Shown in pieces: positions 30,770-40,280 of a stretch of 64,000 nucleotides of DNA. The notes under the pieces were generated by a model. That model was given only the letters and a program-made list of their open reading frames with translations, was not told where the DNA came from and did no database searches. Source of the DNA: an uncultured Microscilla sp. (GTDB taxonomy: Bacteria; Bacteroidota; Bacteroidia; Cytophagales; Microscillaceae); NCBI RefSeq assembly GCF_947493425.1, contig NZ_CANLRP010000002.1, forward strand, positions 1 to 64,000. The letters are read 5' to 3'. Every line of letters begins with the position of its first letter. Position 1 is the stretch's first letter. Made by a program: the position numbers and the translations under genes.

Positions 30770-32632
30770 ATGTTTCCAAAGTATGATGTTATAGTAGTAG
30801 GAGGGGGGCACGCAGGGTGCGAAGCAGCTTCTGCTGCTGCCAATCTGGGTTCTAAAGTTTTGTTGATTACCATGGATATGAACAAGATCGCTCAAATGTC
30901 TTGTAATCCGGCCATGGGTGGCGTAGCTAAAGGACAGATTGTGAGAGAGATAGATGCATTGGGCGGTATGAGCGGCATTGTCACTGATAAAACAATGATT
31001 CAGTTCCGAATGTTGAACCGATCCAAAGGAGCCGCTATGTGGAGCCCACGTTGCCAAAGCGATAGAATGCGCTTTGCCGAAGAATGGAGAATTACCTTGG
31101 AGCAAAACCTCAATGTAGATTTTTGGCAAGACATGGTGGTGGGTATGGTCGTGAAAGACAACCGGGTAAGTGGAGTAGTGACTTCTATGGGGCTTGAGAT
31201 TTTAAGTAACTCAGTGATTCTCACCAGTGGCACTTTTATGAATGGCTTGATCCATATAGGAGAAAAACAGTTTGGAGGAGGCAGAGCTGGGGAACGAGCT
31301 TCTAAAGGTATTACCGAGCAGTTGGTGCAGTTGGGTTTCGAGGCAGGGCGAATGAAAACTGGAACTCCCCCACGCATTGATGCCCGTTCGATCAACTATG
31401 ACGTAATGGAAGAACAAGCCGGAGACGTAGATCCTGGCAAGTTTTCTTATACTGATACTCCTAAGCTCAAAGAACAACGGAGTTGTCATATTACTTATAC
31501 CAATAAAAAAGTGCACGCCATACTGGAGAAAGGTTTTGACAAATCTCCTATGTTTGCAGGGCGTATCAAAGGCATAGGTCCTCGTTATTGCCCCTCTATC
31601 GAAGATAAAATCAATCGTTTTGCCGAGCGCGAACGCCATCAAATATTTGTGGAACCCGAAGGCTGGAATACAGTAGAAGTATATGTCAATGGTTTTTCTA
31701 CTTCGTTGCCCGAAGAGGTACAGTATGAAGCCTTGCACAGTATTGTAGGTTTCGAAAATGCCAAAATGTTTCGCCCTGGATATGCCATTGAGTATGATTA
31801 TTTTCCGCCTACCCAATTGAAAATGACGCTTGAAACCAAGCTGGTTGAAAACTTATTTTTTGCTGGGCAAATCAATGGAACCACTGGCTACGAAGAAGCG
31901 GCTTGTCAGGGAATGATGGCAGGAATCAACGCTCACTTGAAGGTAAAAGAAGAAAATCCATTTATTTTGAGTCGTTCTGAGGCATACATTGGGGTATTGA
32001 TAGATGACTTGATCAATAAGGGCACAGATGAACCCTACCGTATGTTTACTTCAAGGGCTGAATACCGTATTTTATTGCGTCAAGACAATGCTGATTTGCG
32101 ATTGACCGAGAAGTCTTACAAATTAGGGCTTGCTTCAGAAAAGCGCATGCAACGCGTGCGGGAAAAAAGAGGGCAAATCAAGCAAATGTCTGAAGAGTTG
32201 GCAAAGATCAAATACAAACCCAACGAGATTAACGATCATTTACAAACCTTGGGTACTGCCTCTATCAAAGAAAAATCGGCCTTGATCAACCTGGTAAAAC
32301 GACCTGAAGTAAGTTTTGAAAAGCTGAGAAGTTTGGAAGGAAGCGTAGCAGAATTTTTAAACCAGTTTGATCACGAAGTAGTAGAGCAAGTAGAGATTTT
32401 GACTAAATATGCTTCTTATATTGACAAAGAAGAAAAAATGGCGCAAAAGCTTTATGAACTGGAAGGTTTTCGGATTCCGGTAAGCTTTGACTATGACAAC
32501 CTCAAAGCCATTTCGTCTGAAGGACGTGAAAAACTCAAAACTATTCGCCCTGATACTATAGGGCAAGCTTCACGCATTAGTGGTGTATCACCATCAGACA
32601 TTTCTATTTTAATGGTGTACCTGGGGCGTTAA
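30770..32632 (+). CDS. mnmG: tRNA uridine-5-carboxymethylaminomethyl modification enzyme MnmG (GidA)
   Basis: A 620-residue FAD protein that, with MnmE, installs the carboxymethylaminomethyl group on U34 of certain tRNAs. FAD binding is by [20 protein letters not shown] (about 4-23). Then follow [26 protein letters not shown]-type [17 protein letters not shown], and [34 protein letters not shown] (about 367-386) is a family signature. The end [18 protein letters not shown] binds MnmE/tRNA. The ATG at 30770 gives the usual length and puts the FAD motif at the expected place; a TTG at 30752 would add six residues. Terminator follows at 32654-32682. Confidence 0.97.
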   Translation: MFPKYDVIVVGGGHAGCEAASAAANLGSKVLLITMDMNKIAQMSCNPAMGGVAKGQIVREIDALGGMSGIVTDKTMIQFRMLNRSKGAAMWSPRCQSDRMRFAEEWRITLEQNLNVDFWQDMVVGMVVKDNRVSGVVTSMGLEILSNSVILTSGTFMNGLIHIGEKQFGGGRAGERASKGITEQLVQLGFEAGRMKTGTPPRIDARSINYDVMEEQAGDVDPGKFSYTDTPKLKEQRSCHITYTNKKVHAILEKGFDKSPMFAGRIKGIGPRYCPSIEDKINRFAERERHQIFVEPEGWNTVEVYVNGFSTSLPEEVQYEALHSIVGFENAKMFRPGYAIEYDYFPPTQLKMTLETKLVENLFFAGQINGTTGYEEAACQGMMAGINAHLKVKEENPFILSRSEAYIGVLIDDLINKGTDEPYRMFTSRAEYRILLRQDNADLRLTEKSYKLGLASEKRMQRVREKRGQIKQMSEELAKIKYKPNEINDHLQTLGTASIKEKSALINLVKRPEVSFEKLRSLEGSVAEFLNQFDHEVVEQVEILTKYASYIDKEEKMAQKLYELEGFRIPVSFDYDNLKAISSEGREKLKTIRPDTIGQASRISGVSPSDISILMVYLGR

Positions 32633-32937
32633 TTCAAAAAGATATACATAAACAAAAAGCGGAAGTATCACCTCCGCTTTTTTGTAAACCAATGTAAGGC
32701 ATTACGATACAGTAATAATATCCCTTTTGCCTGTTTATAAGGAAAACAGTTGAGTTGAAAATCAAGACAACTGTTTAAATAATCTATTATTGATATAGTT
32801 GGCTTTTGTGTTCCTAGCTGGCCAGAGAATAATTGCTATTGGATTCAAAAACTCAATAAAAGGTTAAGTAAATGTTTGTTTTCATTGCCGCTGATACCAG
32901 CGGCCAAGTGTAAGTATGATATTTATGTATTGTAGAA
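32633..32937. other. Intergenic region between mnmG and hmuY
   Basis: About 300 bases between convergent genes, containing only the mnmG terminator near its left end. Nothing else recognised. Confidence 0.45.
32654..32684 (+). terminator. Terminator of mnmG
   Basis: Arms 32654-32663 (AAAAAGCGGA) and 32673-32682 pair perfectly over 10 bp with a 9-base loop and a T-run. Confidence 0.75.
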
Positions 32938-33561
32938 TTACTTTAGGTTTTTACTTCCATCAGCCTGGTACATATACCTGAAAGTATAAGTGGCCGATTG
33001 ATCTTTAAAAGCATCAGGCGTAGCCGGAGCATCTTTATAATAGCTTAGTATCTCTACCTTAGCATACTTGCCATCAAAGGTTTTTACCATAATTACCTTA
33101 CCAGCAATGGGGGTAATCAAGTGCGAAGGAGGTCCAGCGTAATTGTACCATCCATTGTTGCTTCCGGCAGGTACTGCCAAGCCCTCGTTACTGTCTTGAC
33201 GAAATTCCTCGCTTTCTGGAGCTGTAGTGAGTTCTTCAAACACACCAGTTTTGATTACTGCACCCGCTTGTCCACTCCCGCTAATTCCACTATTAAAAAT
33301 GATGCTGGTGCCTTTAAAACCAATGTCCCAGTTTTCGCTTTTGCTTACAGTAGTGCCTTTTTCAAGGCTAAAATATACATAAGGATTTTCCTGAATTACC
33401 TTGCCTGTAGCGCGGTCAACCACATCGCCAGGGGCTGCCAGGTTTTTATGTGTTTTGGTTTCTAAAGGAGGAATTACAGTTTCAGAGGCTTCTTTCTTAC
33501 AAGCGGTACAAGTGAGCAGAACACCTGCCACCATCAGAAAAATAAGGCTAAATCTAGTCAT
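32938..33561 (-). CDS. hmuY: HmuY-family heme-binding lipoprotein
   Basis: A 207-residue surface lipoprotein; signal 1-20 with lipobox CTAC and Cys21. The mature part shows the HmuY pattern: PYVYFSLEKGTTVSKSENWD then IGFKGTSIIFNSGISGSGQA (about 60-99), and NGWYNYAGPPSHLITPIAGK followed by VIMVKTFDGKYAKVEILSYY (about 135-174), ending in TYTFRYMYQADGS. HmuY of Porphyromonas captures heme and passes it to the receptor HmuR. The heme ligands vary in the family, so heme binding is inferred from fold and context. It is transcribed leftward 58 bases after the TonB receptor gene, so an operon is likely. Confidence 0.88.
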   Translation of the reverse strand: MTRFSLIFLMVAGVLLTCTACKKEASETVIPPLETKTHKNLAAPGDVVDRATGKVIQENPYVYFSLEKGTTVSKSENWDIGFKGTSIIFNSGISGSGQAGAVIKTGVFEELTTAPESEEFRQDSNEGLAVPAGSNNGWYNYAGPPSHLITPIAGKVIMVKTFDGKYAKVEILSYYKDAPATPDAFKDQSATYTFRYMYQADGSKNLK

Positions 33562-33619
33562 TGTTTCTACACTATTTGTTATTAAAAATTGATTCTAATC
33601 CAAGGCACTTGTGTACCAT

Positions 33620-35728
33620 TTATAAAGTTTTGCCTGGGGCACTTTTTTGCCATTGATAGCTCACCCGTATGTACCACAGTCTACCTGCAATGCCGGGTAT
33701 TTCAGTGGCGTTTTTAAACCCAAAGAGGTTGTCAACACCTATTTGTGCCCTTAGTTCCTTATACAATCGTTGACTCAAGGAGGCATTCCAAAGCCAATAC
33801 CCCGCAACATACTCATTGTCAGTGTCTAATATTTGATTGTTGTTCATATCAGCCAACCCATAGCGTCCCCGGTAAATACCTCGTAAGCTGGCGTTGAAAC
33901 CTTTGCGTAGGTGCTCATAAAACAGGCGTACATTCCACATATGACGCGAGCGGTTAAATAAGCCTCCATACTCAGCGGGGCGCACCCTGGTAGTGACCAA
34001 TGTTTGAGGATCACGTTTAAACACTTCCCCATTGTTTAATTGGTCAACCACGGATTTATCTTTGGCAATTAAATATTGATAACCCGCCATTAACTTTACA
34101 TTTTTGAACAACCGATAACTACCATTAAATTCTACCCCTTGAGTAAATACCTCGCGTAAATTGGCGTAGCTAAATACCGATTGGCTATTGGTTTTGCGGG
34201 CAACAATTTGGGTTTCAATCAGATTTTGTACATCATTCCTAAAAAAATTGATACTTGTGTTTAGCCCGCTTTTCCACCGGGTTTCAATCCCAATATTGTA
34301 GGCTATAGAACTTTCAGGTTTTAAATCTTGAAACTGAGATATATCAGCAAATACTGCCGATATCTGTCCAGCACTATTGAGTTGTTCTATTCCTGTAGCC
34401 AATGCCTGGGTACCAAATACACTATAACCCGCTACTGCGTTGCTAAAATTTAAGTACAATTGTCTAAAGTCAGGTGCTTTAAATCCTACCCCTGCCGAAC
34501 CCCGCACTGCCAACCAGGGCAGGGCTTGAAACCTTGCCGAAAGTTTGGGACTGACTTGGTTGCCATAAACCGAATGCTGATCAAACCTAAGCCCTGTAAT
34601 CACTGACAGCTTTTTTATTGGTGTCCACTCGTGTTGCCCAAAGGCATACAATGTACTAAAGCGTTGTTGGGTGGTGTAGCGGGTAGCCTCTACCGACTCC
34701 AAGGTGCTGCCTATGCCCAGCGTTAAAAAATGCTGTTTGTTGATATAATAATTGGCGACCACTTCAGGGCGGCTAAATTTCTGTTTAAAAAAGCTTTCAT
34801 CATACACACTTTGGTCTTGCTCGTAGCGTAGCAGTGAGCGAGTAGAGTATTGGGTGTGGTAAAGCTTATATTTGAACTGTACATTCGGTGTAAGCTTATG
34901 TTCTGCCACTGCATGTATATTCATATCTGTTTGTGTCCCATCCCCACTTACTATCACAGGTGAGTTGCTACCTATATTGGCTTTTTGCTGTTGGCTTTCG
35001 CCAAAATATCTACCCGACAAAGAGAACTTAAACTTTGGGTTGAGTTTGTATTGCAACTTTGCCTGAAAGGTATGATTGCGAAAAGGTTCCACAGTAGCCC
35101 CCTCCATAGTAGGTGTAAGGTCATAGCCTGCACTTTGGTAGCTATCAGCAAATAAAGAAACCGCCAATTTTTTGTGGCGAAAGCCTACTTTACCATTGAC
35201 ATTAAAGGTTTGGTTTGCTCCGTATTGTACATTGACTCCTCCGTTCAAATCATCTTTGGGTTGGTGAGTAATAATATTAATCACCCCAGCCAAAGCTTCC
35301 GAACCATACAAACTTGAACTAGGTCCTTTGACAATCTCTATTTGTTTGATATTATTTACTGCAATCCTCGAAAGAGCCAAAGTACCCGCTGTCCGTCCAA
35401 TCAATGGTTCCCCATCTATCATAATCAAGGTATAGTCAGCATCAAACCCTTGCATTTGTATTCCTTGACCGTGGTCATTGTTAATAGCAAGCCCAGTTTG
35501 TTCTTGCAATACTTCAGTAAGTCTTACTGCCCCTAAAGCCTTGATTTGTTTCTGAGTAATCAGGGTGACAGGGGTAGTAAGCGTACCCAATTGTTTTTCG
35601 GTACGAGTAGCAGTTACTACTACTTCTTCCAGTTTGACTGCAGCTATACTGTCTGTCAATCTAGCTTGACTATAGCCGTAGCTCACTGTTATACAAGTGA
35701 TTATAAATAAGGTGGCAGCATTTTTCAT
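33620..35728 (-). CDS. hmuR: TonB-dependent outer-membrane receptor, HmuR-like
   Basis: A 702-residue receptor from the ATG at 35728 (MKNAATLFIITCITVSYGYS signal); a start at 35767 would place 13 charged residues before the signal and is unlikely. The TonB box and plug follow (KLEEVVVTATRTEKQL, ITQKQIKALGAVRLTEVLQE, IMIDGEPLIGR, IEIVKGPSSSLYGSEALAGV then INIITH). The remaining 530 residues form the barrel, including GVGFKAPDFRQLYLNFSNAV, which corresponds to the FRAP box of heme receptors, and LKPESSIAYNIGIE. It ends RVSYQWQK. There is no carboxypeptidase-like N-terminal domain, unlike SusC proteins. The neighbours hmuY and hmuTUVS make heme the likely substrate. Confidence 0.9.
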   Translation of the reverse strand: MKNAATLFIITCITVSYGYSQARLTDSIAAVKLEEVVVTATRTEKQLGTLTTPVTLITQKQIKALGAVRLTEVLQEQTGLAINNDHGQGIQMQGFDADYTLIMIDGEPLIGRTAGTLALSRIAVNNIKQIEIVKGPSSSLYGSEALAGVINIITHQPKDDLNGGVNVQYGANQTFNVNGKVGFRHKKLAVSLFADSYQSAGYDLTPTMEGATVEPFRNHTFQAKLQYKLNPKFKFSLSGRYFGESQQQKANIGSNSPVIVSGDGTQTDMNIHAVAEHKLTPNVQFKYKLYHTQYSTRSLLRYEQDQSVYDESFFKQKFSRPEVVANYYINKQHFLTLGIGSTLESVEATRYTTQQRFSTLYAFGQHEWTPIKKLSVITGLRFDQHSVYGNQVSPKLSARFQALPWLAVRGSAGVGFKAPDFRQLYLNFSNAVAGYSVFGTQALATGIEQLNSAGQISAVFADISQFQDLKPESSIAYNIGIETRWKSGLNTSINFFRNDVQNLIETQIVARKTNSQSVFSYANLREVFTQGVEFNGSYRLFKNVKLMAGYQYLIAKDKSVVDQLNNGEVFKRDPQTLVTTRVRPAEYGGLFNRSRHMWNVRLFYEHLRKGFNASLRGIYRGRYGLADMNNNQILDTDNEYVAGYWLWNASLSQRLYKELRAQIGVDNLFGFKNATEIPGIAGRLWYIRVSYQWQKSAPGKTL

Positions 35729-35777
35729 AGTAATTCTGAGTTTGTGTTTGTCAGAAAGACGTTGCAAACAAACCGAC

Positions 35778-35798
35778 TATTTAGAATGATTCCAAATA
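35778..35798. promoter_or_regulatory. Iron-box (Fur)-like operator 1
   Basis: TATTTAGAAT, then G, then ATTCCAAATA: a 21-base inverted repeat with one mismatch in 10-bp arms. It lies 50 bases upstream of the leftward receptor start, in the divergent hmuR/hmuT promoter. The TTTAGAAT/ATTCTAAA form matches what is expected of Fur boxes in Bacteroidota. Confidence 0.6.
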
Positions 35799-35815
35799 AT
35801 TTAAAAGATTTATTT

Positions 35816-35832
35816 TTATTTAGTCTAAATAA
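35816..35832. promoter_or_regulatory. Iron-box-like operator 2
   Basis: TTATTTAG T CTAAATAA is a perfect 17-base palindrome with 8-bp arms. It shares the TATTTAG half-site with operator 1 but with closer spacing, and lies 71 bases before the hmuT start. The two together would control both directions. Confidence 0.5.
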
Positions 35833-35903
35833 GCTATAAGTTTGTCTTATCAAAATAACACAACAACAGGAGTTTATAATCAAATAGACAAAACTGAATA
35901 GAC

Positions 35904-36851
35904 ATGGAACAATCTGCAATACATCAAAAAAGCGTAATTACTCAATGGGGTTTAATTGTGGCTTGGGCAAGCTTACTGCTATATAGCTTGATGATAAGTG
36001 GTTGTCAGAGTAAAGCCTCTGAGGAAAGCCAACAACAGAGTACGGATAAGGTAAAGAAAACAACTGAGTCGCCGCTCAGAATTGTATCATTGAACGGAAC
36101 CATTACCGAAGTACTATGTGCACTGGGCTATGAGCAAAACATAGTAGGGGTAGATGTAACAAGCACCTACCCAAGGGCAATCAACAAGTTGCCTAAAATA
36201 GGGCACACCCGTAATATGCAGGCAGAAGGCATTATATCTTTGAAGCCCTCGTTGATTTTGGGTAAAACCGAAGAGCTTAAACCTGAGCTAATCCAGCAAT
36301 TAAAAGCCACTAAGGTCGATCTAGAGCTTTTTAAGTTAGACTATTCTGTTCAGGGAGCCAAGCAGTTGATTAAAGACATCGCTCAAAAACTACCTCCAAC
36401 CAATGGTGTAGCTATAGAGACGCTCATAAAACAAATAGACCAGTCACTTGCAAAGTTGGAAAAATTGCCGAATACCCCTAAAGTGTTATTTATTTATGCC
36501 AGAGGTGCAGGCACTTTGATGGTAGCTGGTAAAAATACCCCCGTACAAAAAATAATTGAGATGGCAGGTGGACAAAATGCCATCAATGATTTTGACAACT
36601 TCAAGCCATTGACCGCTGAGGCATTAGTAAAAGCCAACCCTGAGGTGATTTTGATGTTTGAAAGTGGGCTAAAAAGCCTGGATGAGGGCAAAGGGTTGTT
36701 GAAAGTACCAGGGGTAGCCAATACCAACGCTGGACGTAACAAAGCTTATGTCGCAATGGATGGTCAGTTGCTTACTGGATTTAGCCCGCGTTTGGGGCAA
36801 GCAGTGTATACTTTGAATCAAAAACTGAAAGCCACTCTTGCAACGCAATAG
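35904..36851 (+). CDS. hmuT: Heme ABC transporter substrate-binding lipoprotein
   Basis: A 315-residue periplasmic binding protein (TroA/BtuF superfamily) with a lipoprotein signal: hydrophobic 15-30, lipobox MISGC, Cys34. The domain starts LRIVSLNGTITEVLCALGYE (about 58-77), followed by VGVDVTSTYP and LPKIGHTRNMQAEGIISLKP (about 95-114), which is typical of hemin-binding HmuT/PhuT. KVLFIYARGAGTLMVAGKNT and YVAMDGQLLTGFSPRLGQAV complete the second lobe. Heme is assigned by context with hmuS; cobalamin or siderophore transport is the alternative. It overlaps the permease gene by 14 bases, pointing to translational coupling. Confidence 0.9.
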   Translation: MEQSAIHQKSVITQWGLIVAWASLLLYSLMISGCQSKASEESQQQSTDKVKKTTESPLRIVSLNGTITEVLCALGYEQNIVGVDVTSTYPRAINKLPKIGHTRNMQAEGIISLKPSLILGKTEELKPELIQQLKATKVDLELFKLDYSVQGAKQLIKDIAQKLPPTNGVAIETLIKQIDQSLAKLEKLPNTPKVLFIYARGAGTLMVAGKNTPVQKIIEMAGGQNAINDFDNFKPLTAEALVKANPEVILMFESGLKSLDEGKGLLKVPGVANTNAGRNKAYVAMDGQLLTGFSPRLGQAVYTLNQKLKATLATQ

Positions 36852-37869
36852 CTACATACTCATTGTATTATCAGTCATTGTCTTACTATCATTGGTGGCA
36901 ACATCGGGTATGGGGGCTATTCATATTGGCTTTAGCGAGTGGTGGCAAATACTGCTTGCCAAGGCTGGGTGGGTAGAGGAAGTACCTGATGCACAAAAAA
37001 CGGCCGTTTTATGGGTCATTCGTTTGCCCAGAGTAATCACAAGTTTATTGGTAGGGGCATCGTTGGCGTTGTGTGGTGCTGCATTGCAGGGTTTGTTTCG
37101 CAACCCGCTGGCAGACCCTTCCATTATTGGCATTTCTGCCGGAGCCGCTTTTTCAGCAGCATTGGTCATTGTGTTAGCCAGTTCATTGTTGGCGTCTGGT
37201 TGGTGGGCAGGCACCCTACTCTCTTTGGTTACTTTTTTGGGAGCAGTGGGGTCTACTTTCCTGGTTTTTGCTTTGGCACGTCAAAAACACCGCACCAATG
37301 TTACTATGATGTTGTTGGCGGGTATCGCGCTCAATGCTTTGGCAAGTGCTTGCACTGGGGTACTTATTTTTGTAGCCGATGATGCCCAATTACGCAGTAT
37401 TACCTTTTGGACCTTGGGCAGCTTGGGTGGTGCCAACTGGACAACCGTGGGGTTGTTAGCACTTGCTACTGGGCTTGCTACAGTATTTTTGTTTCGTTTG
37501 GCAAAAGTTTTCAACGCTTTGACACTGGGCGAACAAGAAGCCAAATACATAGGAATGCCCATTGAGCGTCTTAAGGTTCAAGTAGTAATACTTACGGCAT
37601 TGGCAATAGGTACTGCCGTAGCATTTTGTGGGATGATTGGTTTTGTTGGCTTGGTAGTACCTCATGTTCTTCGTTTGATCGGAGGAGGCAACTATCGGTT
37701 TTTATTGCCTGCATCAGTGCTTGCGGGTGCCTTATTGCTTTGTTGGGCAGATACGCTTGCCCGTACTGTAGTGGCTCCTGCTGAAATACCCATTGGGGTA
37801 ATCACTGCTTTATTGGGGGCACCTGTATTTTTAATAATTTTGTATCGACAAAAAAATGCACTAAATTAA
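36838..37869 (+). CDS. hmuU: Heme ABC transporter permease (FecCD family)
   Basis: A 343-residue permease with about ten membrane helices. RLPRVITSLLVGASLALCGA then ALQGLFRNPLADPSIIGISA (about 61-100) is the FecCD/BtuC signature. TLGSLGGANWTTV lies in the middle, and FCGMIGFVGLVVPHVLRLIG then GGNYRFLLPASVLAGALLLC (about 262-301) includes the coupling region with the ATPase. It begins with TTG at 36838 inside the end of hmuT; no later start fits the first helix. Its stop TAA overlaps the ATG of hmuV (TAATG), so T, U and V are tightly coupled. Confidence 0.93.
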   Translation: MQRNSYILIVLSVIVLLSLVATSGMGAIHIGFSEWWQILLAKAGWVEEVPDAQKTAVLWVIRLPRVITSLLVGASLALCGAALQGLFRNPLADPSIIGISAGAAFSAALVIVLASSLLASGWWAGTLLSLVTFLGAVGSTFLVFALARQKHRTNVTMMLLAGIALNALASACTGVLIFVADDAQLRSITFWTLGSLGGANWTTVGLLALATGLATVFLFRLAKVFNALTLGEQEAKYIGMPIERLKVQVVILTALAIGTAVAFCGMIGFVGLVVPHVLRLIGGGNYRFLLPASVLAGALLLCWADTLARTVVAPAEIPIGVITALLGAPVFLIILYRQKNALN

Positions 37870-38705
37870 TGTTACAACTACGCCAGGTAGACTATCGCAT
37901 CAAGTCGCAAGATATTCTTAAAAATATTTCTTTTGATACAATCAAAGGTGAACTAATTGCCGTGGTAGGTGCTAACGGGGCGGGTAAATCTACATTGATG
38001 AAGTTGATCAGTCAGGAGTACTTGCCTACCCAAGGGAAAATTGCCTGGAAAGGAACCCCTTTTGCCAAAGCTACCATTAAGCAAATGGCTTATGAACGGG
38101 CAATATTGACCCAAAATATTCACATGAGCCAAGATTTCCCCGTAGAGGAAGTTGTGCTCATGGGGCGTTATCCTCATTTTAAACATCGACCTGGTAAATA
38201 CGATTGGGAAGTGGTTCAAAAAGTGAGTGAGCAAACCGGCATACAACCGCTGGCAAAACGTAATTATGCGTCACTGTCGGGAGGTGAAAAGCAAAGGGTT
38301 CAATTGGCAAGGGCTTTAGCACAATTGCATCAACAGACAGGTACCACCATCTCCAAACTATTGTTGCTGGATGAGCCTTTGAATAACTTAGATATTCGTT
38401 ATCAACACCGTTGTTTACAGCTGACTAAAGGTTTTGCCCGCAATGGAAATGTAGTATTACTGGTGATTCATGACTTGAACCTGGCGGCATTGTATGCCGA
38501 TAAAATTTTACTATTGAATCAAGGACAATTAGAGGCTTATGGAACACCAAAAGAAGTATTGACTGAACAATGTTTAAACAAATGTTATCAGTTTTCGGTG
38601 AAGGTGGCTACCCACCCATATCACCATTGTCCGGTAGTGTACTTTGGCGATTTCGATAAAGTATCCTGCCAGTCATCTATCCATCAACCCCAGACCATTA
38701 TATAA
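37869..38705 (+). CDS. hmuV: Heme ABC transporter ATP-binding protein
   Basis: A 278-residue ABC ATPase driving import through HmuU. Walker A is VVGANGAGKSTLMKLI (32-47), the Q-loop lies near ILTQN (about 78-82), the signature is LSGGEKQRVQLARAL (about 136-150), Walker B is LLLLDEPLNNLDIRYQ, and the switch His is in VIHDLNLAALYADKIL. The C-terminal 30 residues (HPYHHCPVVYFGD) are rich in His and longer than in BtuD. Length is near the HmuV usual of about 260. Start ATG overlaps the stop of hmuU by one base. Confidence 0.94.
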   Translation: MLQLRQVDYRIKSQDILKNISFDTIKGELIAVVGANGAGKSTLMKLISQEYLPTQGKIAWKGTPFAKATIKQMAYERAILTQNIHMSQDFPVEEVVLMGRYPHFKHRPGKYDWEVVQKVSEQTGIQPLAKRNYASLSGGEKQRVQLARALAQLHQQTGTTISKLLLLDEPLNNLDIRYQHRCLQLTKGFARNGNVVLLVIHDLNLAALYADKILLLNQGQLEAYGTPKEVLTEQCLNKCYQFSVKVATHPYHHCPVVYFGDFDKVSCQSSIHQPQTII

Positions 38706-38727
38706 GAATTAAAAATTACCAAAAAAT

Positions 38728-39804
38728 ATGGAAAGCACTCCAAAAAATCTCAAAGCCCGTTGGGAAGAATTAAAACAAGCTCAACCTCATTTACGCATTC
38801 GCAATGCCGCTGACTCTTTGAAAGTAAGCGAAGCCGAACTGTTGGCCACTCGTTGTGGAAGCGATGAGGTTACCCGATTGTTACCTGCTTTTAAAGAAAT
38901 ATTACAAGAAGTTGAATCTTTGGGCAAAGTGATGGCCTTGACCCGCAACAATGATGTAGTACACGAACGTAAAGGGGTATATTTGAATGCATCGTTAGAT
39001 AACCCTCACGTAGGTTTGTTTGTAGGCGAAGACATAGATTTACGTATCTTTTTCAAGTCGTGGGATTCAGCTTTTGCCGTAACCGATACAGTCAGGGGTA
39101 AAGACCGACATAGTCTTCAGTTTTTTGCCAAAGATGGTGAAGCCATCCACAAAATATACCTTACTGCCAAGAGTAACCTGGATAAATACCAGGCATTGGT
39201 AAGCAAATACCGCCATGAGGATCAAGCTGACCTACAGACTGTACATGCCTGGGACGAAACTGTAGAAGAGCATCCAGACGAAAATATTGATGTAGCTGCT
39301 TTTCAAGAAGGATGGGTTAATTTAGAAGATACCCACGATTTTTTTGGGTTGATAAGAAAACATAAATTGACCAGAACTCAAGCATTGAGATTAGCTCCTG
39401 CCGGAAATTATGCCATAAAAGTAAACCCACAAGCTTTTCGTAAAGTAGTCACCCTTGCCGCTGAGCGTAATACGCCTATCATGGTATTTGTGGGTAACAA
39501 AGGAATGATTCAAATTCATACTGGTCCGGTAAAAAAACTCTTGGATCACCAAGACTGGTTCAACATAATGGATCCTGATTTTAACTTACACGTGAAAGAA
39601 CCTCACTTAAAAGATGTGTGGGTAGTACGCAAGCCTACTAAAGATGGGGTAGTCACTGCTTTGGAATGTTTTGATGCTCAAGGGAACCAAATTGTACAGT
39701 TGTTTGGCAAACGAAAGCCAGGAATTCCTGAACTCGCTGCCTGGCAAGAGATTATAGCCGAAGTAGAGAAAGAGACTACCTTACAGGAAAGTGTCAATGT
39801 ATAA
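38728..39804 (+). CDS. hmuS: Heme-handling protein HmuS/HemS family
   Basis: A 358-residue cytoplasmic protein with two similar halves. In this family (HemS, HmuS, ChuS, PhuS) members bind incoming heme and traffic or degrade it. The first half shows LAT-R-C-G-S near 39-44, MALTRNNDVVHERKGVYLN (69-87) and DIDLRIFFKSWDSAFAV (102-118). AFQEGWVNLEDTHDFFGLIR (191-210) contains His203, which matches the proximal heme ligand (His196 in Yersinia HemS). The second half repeats the pattern with PIMVFVGNKGMIQIHTGPV and NLHVKEPHLKDVWVVRKPTK. It follows hmuV by 22 bases and ends the operon at a terminator. Confidence 0.93.
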   Translation: MESTPKNLKARWEELKQAQPHLRIRNAADSLKVSEAELLATRCGSDEVTRLLPAFKEILQEVESLGKVMALTRNNDVVHERKGVYLNASLDNPHVGLFVGEDIDLRIFFKSWDSAFAVTDTVRGKDRHSLQFFAKDGEAIHKIYLTAKSNLDKYQALVSKYRHEDQADLQTVHAWDETVEEHPDENIDVAAFQEGWVNLEDTHDFFGLIRKHKLTRTQALRLAPAGNYAIKVNPQAFRKVVTLAAERNTPIMVFVGNKGMIQIHTGPVKKLLDHQDWFNIMDPDFNLHVKEPHLKDVWVVRKPTKDGVVTALECFDAQGNQIVQLFGKRKPGIPELAAWQEIIAEVEKETTLQESVNV

Positions 39805-39811
39805 AGATGGT

Positions 39812-39849
39812 AATACCGGATGACCACTTGTCATCCGGTATTTATTCTT
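39812..39849. terminator. Terminator of the hmuTUVS operon
   Basis: Arms 39812-39824 (AATACCGGATGAC) and 39830-39842 pair perfectly over 13 bp with a 5-base loop, followed by TATTCTTT. It lies between convergent genes. Confidence 0.8.
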
Positions 39850-40280
39850 TAAAATCTGCTCCCTACTTCAAGATCATACTTTTGTACAGAGGGACGTTGC
39901 ATAAAAAATAAGCCCAACACAGCTACAATAGGTATAAGTAGCCATTGTACACCAGTAATCAGGTAGACGATTAAACAAAAAATATTGCCCCCTTCCATGA
40001 GCCCTGCTTTAACAATGGTAGCTGTCTGATACATCATGAGTTTTTCTTCTTCCGGAACCTCAGATGCTTGTGCTCTTTGTATTTGCTTTTTATATAAAAC
40101 CTGGCTCATCATTACCATAGGCAACAAAGCCCCCACCGCTACATATTCAAACAAACCTTGTGAACCTTCATCAACCCCAACATCTTGAAATACGAGCAGA
40201 ATGACACATAAAAAAATGATTTGGCCAAAGATGAGTGCAAACCAGATGATGTTTAATTTTTTGATAAAATCTTCTTTCAT
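39849..40280 (-). CDS. Small membrane protein of unknown function
   Basis: A 143-residue protein with four hydrophobic helices (about 11-31, 45-60, 92-108, 111-128). Short charged segments between them include LYKKQIQRAQASEVPEEEK. No family was recognised with confidence. It converges on the heme operon but is separated by that operon's terminator, so no link to heme uptake is implied. Confidence 0.7.
   Translation of the reverse strand: MKEDFIKKLNIIWFALIFGQIIFLCVILLVFQDVGVDEGSQGLFEYVAVGALLPMVMMSQVLYKKQIQRAQASEVPEEEKLMMYQTATIVKAGLMEGGNIFCLIVYLITGVQWLLIPIVAVLGLFFMQRPSVQKYDLEVGSRF

Noticed and set aside
31211-31816. 201-residue open frame antisense to mnmG
   Set aside because: Long, but fully inside the conserved mnmG frame and without any protein-family features.
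36921-37665. Open frames overlapping hmuU on both strands
   Set aside because: Shadows of a GC-richer membrane-protein gene; hmuU has all FecCD family blocks.
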